From Desulfosarcina sp. (lineage in GTDB: Bacteria > Desulfobacterota > Desulfobacteria > Desulfobacterales > Desulfosarcinaceae): a DNA stretch of 37,956 nucleotides. The notes beneath the pieces were generated by a model that was given only the letters and a program-made list of their open reading frames with translations, was not told the DNA's origin and searched no databases. The translations under genes and the position numbers were made by a program. Position 1 is the stretch's first letter; every line of letters starts with the position of its first letter. Location: positions 1 to 37,956 of the forward strand of contig JABZFO010000105.1 of NCBI GenBank assembly GCA_014237405.1. Direction: 5' to 3'. Below are positions 33,384 to 37,956 of this stretch, piece by piece.

Positions 33384-33483
33384 CTCAATCTCCTTCAGGT
33401 ATCTAAATCCCCTTTGGCATGAAATGGCAAATCCTTTTTCACTGATCCTACCCTATCCATGAAAGGCAAATGACTGCCGACTG

Positions 33484-35613
33484 TCAGCAGTCCCACTTTT
33501 CGAGAAATTCCATCAATTTTTCCATTTCGACTTTGTAGGCTTCCCTTTCATACTGGGCCATCTCCTCAACCGACTGCGGAAAACAATTTTCTACATATTG
33601 CCGGCAATGGGTCATTTCATGGGCCAGGGCAGCTTCGAAAAAGGCCTCCCCGGCCTCCTGGCAGTCAAAATAATCGGCGGCATAAGAGGCCCGGGCTGCA
33701 TCAAAATAGCCGGTCTTCAACACATCGACTTCATCGAACGATTGGGCACTGCTCACTCCGCCAAAATCAACGATTTTGACATTTCTGCCGCCATGAATGT
33801 TCATGGATATGCCCAGATCACGGATATCGCAGGGATCCGTTTTCGACACAGAACAACCGGCCTCCATTAATGTTTTGGTACCGCCGTTCTCCCTGTAGAT
33901 GGAACGGTAGGCATCACTGATTTGATCATCCGTCAGTGTATCGATCATGCTGCCCACGGCGTCAAAATTATTCCAGTCGGACGGCTGTGTATCCTTCATG
34001 ATATCTGAAAAAATATTTTCGATCGCATTCTGATAATGCCCTCTCCTCTCTTCAGCCGGATAATTCTCATCCGCATATCTGCGAATATTTGGGTTTTCAT
34101 AGAGCTTGCGGATTACTTTGATTTGCAGTATTTTTTGCTTGGCGAGCCTGCACGGCTTCTTTTTTTTCTCTTCATCAGATTCGAATTCAGTCGCATCGCC
34201 ATGTGTGGGTTCGATCATCCAACTCACCGTATAGGTCACATTTTTGTTGCCGCCTTCAGGAGGCTTCAAGGGTGATTTCTTCAGTAGTGGCGCTATATCG
34301 GAGACATGTATCCCCAATGACGGAGGGCACAACCCCTGATCATCCGCCGACCAGGTCCTGGTCCCACTCATGGCACCTGATTCGGGGAATTTCATCTGAA
34401 CCCCCACCGTAAATCCACTCATGGTTTTTTTAATCGGCAGGTAGGTACAATCCTTCGGTTTACTTTGATCCCTTTTCCGGCCCGGTATGGTTTTCTTCCG
34501 GCCTGGTCCGCCCACGTAAAAGTCGTAGTAATCCGGAATGGTCATCGAACCCTGCATGGCGGCCAGGAATTGCTGTTTATCCGCAGAAAGGTTTTTCAAA
34601 TAGGGTGCCGCCATGGCACTGAAGCGTTGGATTTTAAGCCCCGCGCTGTCATCAATCTGAGAAACGCCTCCACCTTGGTACTCGTAAACTAGAGAGTCCT
34701 GACAATGCTCCTTCGGGATCGGCGCCAGATTCGTCTTTCTTTCATCATAATTGTAGGAAACAGTCATAACCTCGGGCTCGTAAGTTAACTCAATCCGTTT
34801 CATGGTCCCATTGATCTGAAGGGTGATAGAACCCTTATATTGATAATACTCCGGTACGGTGACATCCCAACGAACCATGACCCGAAGGTTAACGGAAAGC
34901 ATTTTCGGCATCTCTGCTTCGGAATCGAAGGAACTGGAACTTGATGGGTCTTCCGGGTCGGAGCTGGGATCTTCCGGGTCGGAGCTGGGATCTTCCGGGT
35001 CGGGGCTGGGATCTTCCGGGTCGGGGCTGGGATCCTTTTCGGCGTATCGTCCCTGCCCCTGAGATGGCGGAACTACAATCCGCTGGACAAGGGAACCTTT
35101 TGCTGGCGGAGCCCCTTCAATGGTCATGCCACTGTTTTGGGGGATGGTCTCGCTCTGTGGTGCGGAAGAGGCCCCCTTGGGAGCGGCGGCGCCCGTAGAG
35201 GGTAGCGGCCCTGTAGCAGTCGGTGCCTTTGTCGTTCGAATCAGGACGATGATCACCCGGGTGCGTCCGTTTTTTGATTCAGCTTTCAGTAAGAACTTGT
35301 CGCCCTGCTTGTCGAGCATAAGCACACTTTGATTCCCGACGAACATGGCCCTTCCCGACGGCCACCCCTTTTGCTCCATGGCCTGACTGTAGAAACGGGC
35401 CACCTCCTCCAGAGAGGCCCCCACCTCCAGTTCAATACGCCCGGAGCCTTGGAAGAGGCTTTCCTTTACGATACTGGCGCCGTCCATGAGAGGAATCTCT
35501 CCACCCATCATGGTTTTCCCGTTTGATGCTGAAGCTAAAAAAAGAGAGCCAGTGCCAAAAAAAAAGATTACACCCATCACCAGACGCCAAAAAATACCTA
35601 AAGGTCGCATCAT
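33484..35613 (-). CDS. Secreted putative zinc metallopeptidase with Pro/Asp/Ser-rich repeat
   Basis: About 709 residues. The signal sequence MMRPLGIFWRLVMGVIFFFGTGSLFLASA is followed by a small alpha/beta domain (RIELEVGASLEEVARFYSQAMEQKGW), a linker with a 7-residue repeat (S-P/S-DPEDP), a long beta-rich region and a C-terminal part with AALAHEMTHCRQYVENC: HEMTH fits a zincin HExxH site, and YEREAY further on could give the third ligand as in gluzincins. The ATG at 35613 is preferred because TTTGGAG lies six bases before it; it follows the VWA gene stop after one base, so the two are surely co-transcribed. The family is not recognised and the substrate is unknown. Confidence 0.65.
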   Translation of the reverse strand: MMRPLGIFWRLVMGVIFFFGTGSLFLASASNGKTMMGGEIPLMDGASIVKESLFQGSGRIELEVGASLEEVARFYSQAMEQKGWPSGRAMFVGNQSVLMLDKQGDKFLLKAESKNGRTRVIIVLIRTTKAPTATGPLPSTGAAAPKGASSAPQSETIPQNSGMTIEGAPPAKGSLVQRIVVPPSQGQGRYAEKDPSPDPEDPSPDPEDPSSDPEDPSSDPEDPSSSSSFDSEAEMPKMLSVNLRVMVRWDVTVPEYYQYKGSITLQINGTMKRIELTYEPEVMTVSYNYDERKTNLAPIPKEHCQDSLVYEYQGGGVSQIDDSAGLKIQRFSAMAAPYLKNLSADKQQFLAAMQGSMTIPDYYDFYVGGPGRKKTIPGRKRDQSKPKDCTYLPIKKTMSGFTVGVQMKFPESGAMSGTRTWSADDQGLCPPSLGIHVSDIAPLLKKSPLKPPEGGNKNVTYTVSWMIEPTHGDATEFESDEEKKKKPCRLAKQKILQIKVIRKLYENPNIRRYADENYPAEERRGHYQNAIENIFSDIMKDTQPSDWNNFDAVGSMIDTLTDDQISDAYRSIYRENGGTKTLMEAGCSVSKTDPCDIRDLGISMNIHGGRNVKIVDFGGVSSAQSFDEVDVLKTGYFDAARASYAADYFDCQEAGEAFFEAALAHEMTHCRQYVENCFPQSVEEMAQYEREAYKVEMEKLMEFLEKWDC
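34949..35032. repeat. 21-bp tandem repeat, four copies, inside the metallopeptidase gene
   Basis: Four nearly identical 21-bp units (TCTTCCGGGTCGGAGCTGGG plus A) encode the DPEDPS-type linker on the minus strand. Unit length is a multiple of three, so changes in copy number would lengthen or shorten the linker without shifting the frame. Confidence 0.9.
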
Positions 35614-35614
35614 T

Positions 35615-37294
35615 TTATTCTCCAAAGGAGGCTGTACGAACCATTGTCTCTCCGTCTTTGATTTCCACGTTCTCAAACATCACAACTTGCTTGTTATCCT
35701 TGATGCTGATGACCTTGACTGTGTATACGCCTTTAGCCAGCATTTCCGTACGTTGCCCGTTTTGAGTCCAATTTTTACGAACCAGTTTACCGGTGCTGTC
35801 GTAGATCTGAAACGGCGTGCTGAAGGGTTGACCGTTAAGAGTGGCGGCAATGGTCAACTTGCCAAAGCCAAAAGATGCTTCCACGGACTGTGATTGTCCT
35901 GTTTCCACGATCACGTTCTCAAAACTTTTCGTCGAACCATCCACATTGGTTGTTACCTTGATCGTATAGATCCCGGCAGGCAAACGAACCAGGCGTTGCC
36001 CTTGTGTCCAGTTCTTATACATTTCCTTTCCGGCAGAATCATAAATTTTAAAGGGCATTCCATGGGGTTTGCCGTTCAGGGTGGAGGCAATGGTCACCTC
36101 ACCGCTAAAAAACTCGGCCGTCTTTTCCACAGTGCTGCCCGGTAAAATTTCTATATCGTCAATAATAACAGTTGGTTTTCCTGCTATACTGTCCGTTCCC
36201 ACTTCAATCCGGTATACGCCCGGTAAGAGTTGACGCTTGAGTTGGCCTGTTTTGGGGCGGGCATTTTCGTTGTGAAAATGTTTATTTTCTCCCTGACGAT
36301 AATAGAAAATACGGCCGGCGAATGGCGTTCCATTGCGTAGTGTGGTGATCACAAGCGTTCCGTCTGAAAAATCTGCACTGCGCTCCACCGTTTCACCGGC
36401 CACGATAACGATATCCGTCAGTTTGACTGTCGGTGTTTTACCGCCACTGACACCCACGTCTTTCAGCTCTGCCAGATAATTGCCGGGCTCCAAACGAACT
36501 TCGGCGATGCCCGTTTTGCCTGATGAACTGACCGGTGCCCAGCTTTTGCCGGTTTTCAGATTTGTGAGGGTTACTGCAGTAAAAAAAGGCTTCGCGTTTT
36601 TGCTCACCGTTATACGCAGGGTTCCGTATGTCGGGGTGGATTTTTTTACCACTTCACTGGCAGCAGCAGAAAACTCACCGGCATTGTCCGCCGTAAAATA
36701 TTTGCCGCCACCTTCCCGGGCCATGCACTCCAGTTCCTGCTTTTCTTCCTCGGTAACGTCAAAACCGATGACGTGCATGACGAATTTAATGCCGGCGCCT
36801 TTCAGTTCCTTAATCAGGCCACAGGGATCCGGATCACAGGTCTCCTTACCATCGGACACCAGGATGATGGTGGTCTCGTCCTCCATGTGTTTGATGCGCT
36901 CGGCGGTGAGGTGCACCGACCGGCTGATGGGGGTCTTACCCTTGGGGCTCAGGGCCTGGATCCGCCCCACCATCTTCTTTTTATCCAGCGGTCCCAGGGC
37001 AATCAACTCCTCCACATCGTCGCAGTCCCCCTTGCGGCGGTGGCCGTATGCCACCAGGCCGACAACGGCATTATCCGGCAGATCCCGAATCAGATCGGTG
37101 AGCACCTCTTTGGCGATGGTGATTTTAGCCGTACCTTCCACCTGTCCCCACATGGAGCCCGAGGAATCGAGGATGAATATGAGGTTACCGGCGGCAGCGC
37201 TCTCTTCAGTCGTTGAAGCAGCCATAGCTGATGATGCTGTACAAAGGACGAGAATAAGTAAATAAATAGATGTAAGTTTAGGGATGTTTTTCAT
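35615..37294 (-). CDS. Secreted von Willebrand factor A protein with PEGA-like repeats
   Basis: 559 residues. Signal peptide MKNIPKLTSIYLLILVLCTASSAMA, then a VWA domain with a complete MIDAS: FILDSSGSM (DxSxS), the Thr in GKTPIS and the Asp in LVSDGKETC. After this come four to five beta-rich repeats of about 90 residues (GTLRITVSKNAKPF, GTLVITTLRNGTPF, GEVTIASTLNGKPH, GKLTIAATLNGQPF), each ending in a GxYxxxV strand as in PEGA or carboxypeptidase-regulatory-like domains. The ATG at 37294 follows AAAGGA. Periplasmic or surface location is likely. The metallopeptidase gene starts one base after its stop. Confidence 0.8.
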   Translation of the reverse strand: MKNIPKLTSIYLLILVLCTASSAMAASTTEESAAAGNLIFILDSSGSMWGQVEGTAKITIAKEVLTDLIRDLPDNAVVGLVAYGHRRKGDCDDVEELIALGPLDKKKMVGRIQALSPKGKTPISRSVHLTAERIKHMEDETTIILVSDGKETCDPDPCGLIKELKGAGIKFVMHVIGFDVTEEEKQELECMAREGGGKYFTADNAGEFSAAASEVVKKSTPTYGTLRITVSKNAKPFFTAVTLTNLKTGKSWAPVSSSGKTGIAEVRLEPGNYLAELKDVGVSGGKTPTVKLTDIVIVAGETVERSADFSDGTLVITTLRNGTPFAGRIFYYRQGENKHFHNENARPKTGQLKRQLLPGVYRIEVGTDSIAGKPTVIIDDIEILPGSTVEKTAEFFSGEVTIASTLNGKPHGMPFKIYDSAGKEMYKNWTQGQRLVRLPAGIYTIKVTTNVDGSTKSFENVIVETGQSQSVEASFGFGKLTIAATLNGQPFSTPFQIYDSTGKLVRKNWTQNGQRTEMLAKGVYTVKVISIKDNKQVVMFENVEIKDGETMVRTASFGE

Positions 37295-37351
37295 TTCTGA
37301 TCCTTTCTTCCCAGATTGCAAGCTGAAATAGCTGAAAGTGGCTTGGTTGGA

Positions 37352-37531
37352 TCATTTCGGTGTGGCCGCCATGTCTTTACACATGAACTCCCATCCGACG
37401 ATAGGGTTCATCAAAATGGTCTTTACCGGATCCGGCTCTTCAACATATTGTTTCACCTTGGGAGTAAAGCGGGACAGCAACTTTATAATAAAGAAAGTGA
37501 GAACTGTCCAGAAAAACGTCACAGGGATCAC
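37352..37531 (-). CDS. Small putative membrane protein (59 residues)
   Basis: The minus strand encodes MIPVTFFWTVLTFFIIKLLS, then RFTPKVKQYVEEPDPVKTILMNPIVGWEFMCKDMAATPK: one hydrophobic segment followed by a charged tail. The GTG at 37531 is the first possible start; a TAA lies just before it and no ribosome binding site is seen. The composition looks protein-like, but the length and the weak start leave doubt; it could be the end of a larger, broken gene. It precedes the VWA gene on the same strand. Confidence 0.35.
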   Translation of the reverse strand: MIPVTFFWTVLTFFIIKLLSRFTPKVKQYVEEPDPVKTILMNPIVGWEFMCKDMAATPK

Positions 37532-37619
37532 GACTTATTTGACGCAAACCACGAGCCCTCATCGGCAATGATCATTGGGCGGGAAATGACGGTGGGGTGA
37601 AGTGTCCGAGGCACTGATG

Positions 37620-37647
37620 GCGCAGGCCCGATAAAATCGGCCTGCGC
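37620..37647 (-). terminator. GC-rich hairpin after the EF-hand remnant
   Basis: GCGCAGGCC-CGAT and ATCG-GCCTGCGC form a 12-bp stem with one bulged base and a 3-4 base loop, 12 bases past the minus-strand stop. No T run follows on the minus strand, so termination strength is uncertain. Confidence 0.5.
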
Positions 37648-37659
37648 ATCCTGAACCCT

Positions 37660-37785
37660 TTATTTTTCTGCACTGTGGACGTCCTTAAAAGCGTACCACG
37701 CGTCATGATCGATGATGCCGTTGCCATCCTGATCAACGGTTCCTATCCCTACCCAATCTGCAATTGCGTTCAATCCATAAATGGG
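37660..37785 (-). pseudogene. EF-hand/dockerin-like C-terminal remnant
   Basis: An open frame of 41 codons between a TAG (37786-37788) and its TAA reads IYGLNAIADWVGIGTVDQDG, then NGIIDHDAWYAFKDVHSAEK. VDQDGNGIIDHDAW is a canonical calcium-binding EF-hand/dockerin loop (D-x-D-x-N-x-I-x-x-D). There is no start codon with a ribosome binding site, so this is the 3' end of a lost secreted protein gene. Confidence 0.45.
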
Positions 37786-37852
37786 CTACAAATAATGTTC
37801 CAACCCATGCTACAAAGGAAACTGGAAAGCTGAAAGGCGCCAGGTGCCGGAT

Positions 37853-37956
37853 ATGAGAAAGCGCTACCTGCTTTGCCCCCAGTGCGGAGCCCACCGGTTT
37901 TTCTTAAAATATGAAAACGGTGAGAATGTCTATTTTCATGTGGATTGGGACAAGGT
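37853..37956 (+). CDS. Zinc-ribbon protein, partial at the right edge
   Basis: MRKRYLLCPQCGAHRFFLKY then ENGENVYFHVDWDK, running out of the window. CPQCG is half of a zinc ribbon; a second CxxC pair would be expected further on. The start at 37853 is the first ATG; the purine content upstream is only fair. Small proteins of this kind occur in Desulfobacterota without known function. Confidence 0.5.
   Translation, partial: MRKRYLLCPQCGAHRFFLKYENGENVYFHVDWDK

Noticed and set aside
37316..37600. Plus-strand frames opposite the small membrane ORF
   Set aside because: No domain, no ribosome binding site; the minus strand has the more protein-like composition.

Overview
The window looks like chromosomal DNA of an anaerobic, GC-rich member of the Desulfobacterota (sulfate-reducing, Desulfosarcina-like grade). 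This is inferred from gene content (an anaerobic aromatic ring-degradation operon, indolepyruvate:ferredoxin oxidoreductase, ADP-forming acyl-CoA synthetase) and from the style of the secreted proteins and intergenic repeats; no marker gene fixes the taxon. Layout: (1) bases 1-5340 are AT-richer and read like a decayed accessory island: a transposase remnant, a BACON-domain lipoprotein, a three-gene unit with a truncated caspase-like gene, an FG-GAP remnant and a broken outer-membrane transporter gene. A tRNA-Leu(CAG) gene closes this stretch, with its 3' end facing the island. (2) 5580-11194 is a housekeeping block: ribF, def, fmt, rsmB, gspF, and convergent rnhA. (3) 11217-12691 holds two acetyltransferase-like genes on the minus strand and two palindromic MITE-like elements. 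(4) 13109-31266 is one long plus-strand catabolic array: ring hydrolase (oah/bamA type), SDR, thiolase, OB-fold partner, dienoyl-CoA hydratase (dch/bamR type), hydroxyacyl-CoA dehydrogenase (had/bamQ type), iorA, iorB, paaK-type ligase, ketopantoate-reductase-like protein, a BadG/HgdC-type ATPase, a BcrB/HgdB-type reductase subunit, ADP-forming acyl-CoA synthetase, AMP-forming ligase and a second thiolase, ended by an intrinsic terminator. (5) 31463-37294 is a minus-strand set of envelope proteins: a VWA/PEGA-like protein, a secreted HEMTH metallopeptidase, a GIDE-like membrane protein with a frameshift, and a DUF3592 protein. The right edge enters a zinc-ribbon gene. How the genes work together (inference): IorAB would oxidise aryl-pyruvates to aryl-acetyl-CoA and reduce ferredoxin. 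ADP-forming synthetase, PaaK and the AMP ligase would interconvert acids and CoA esters. The BadG/Bcr pair would use ATP and low-potential electrons for a difficult reduction. Dch, Had and Oah would hydrate, oxidise and open a dienoyl-CoA ring, and SDR plus thiolases would finish beta-oxidation. The most striking sequence-level observation is that at least six conserved genes (def, fmt, rnhA, an acetyltransferase, oah, thiolase 2) each lack one internal block of roughly 25-35 codons, in frame in two and out of frame in four. This suggests either systematic assembly gaps or a real deletion process, and must be resolved before function is assigned. A second notable feature is a family of degenerate polypurine/polypyrimidine islands between genes of the aromatic operon, two of which run into the start of a gene.
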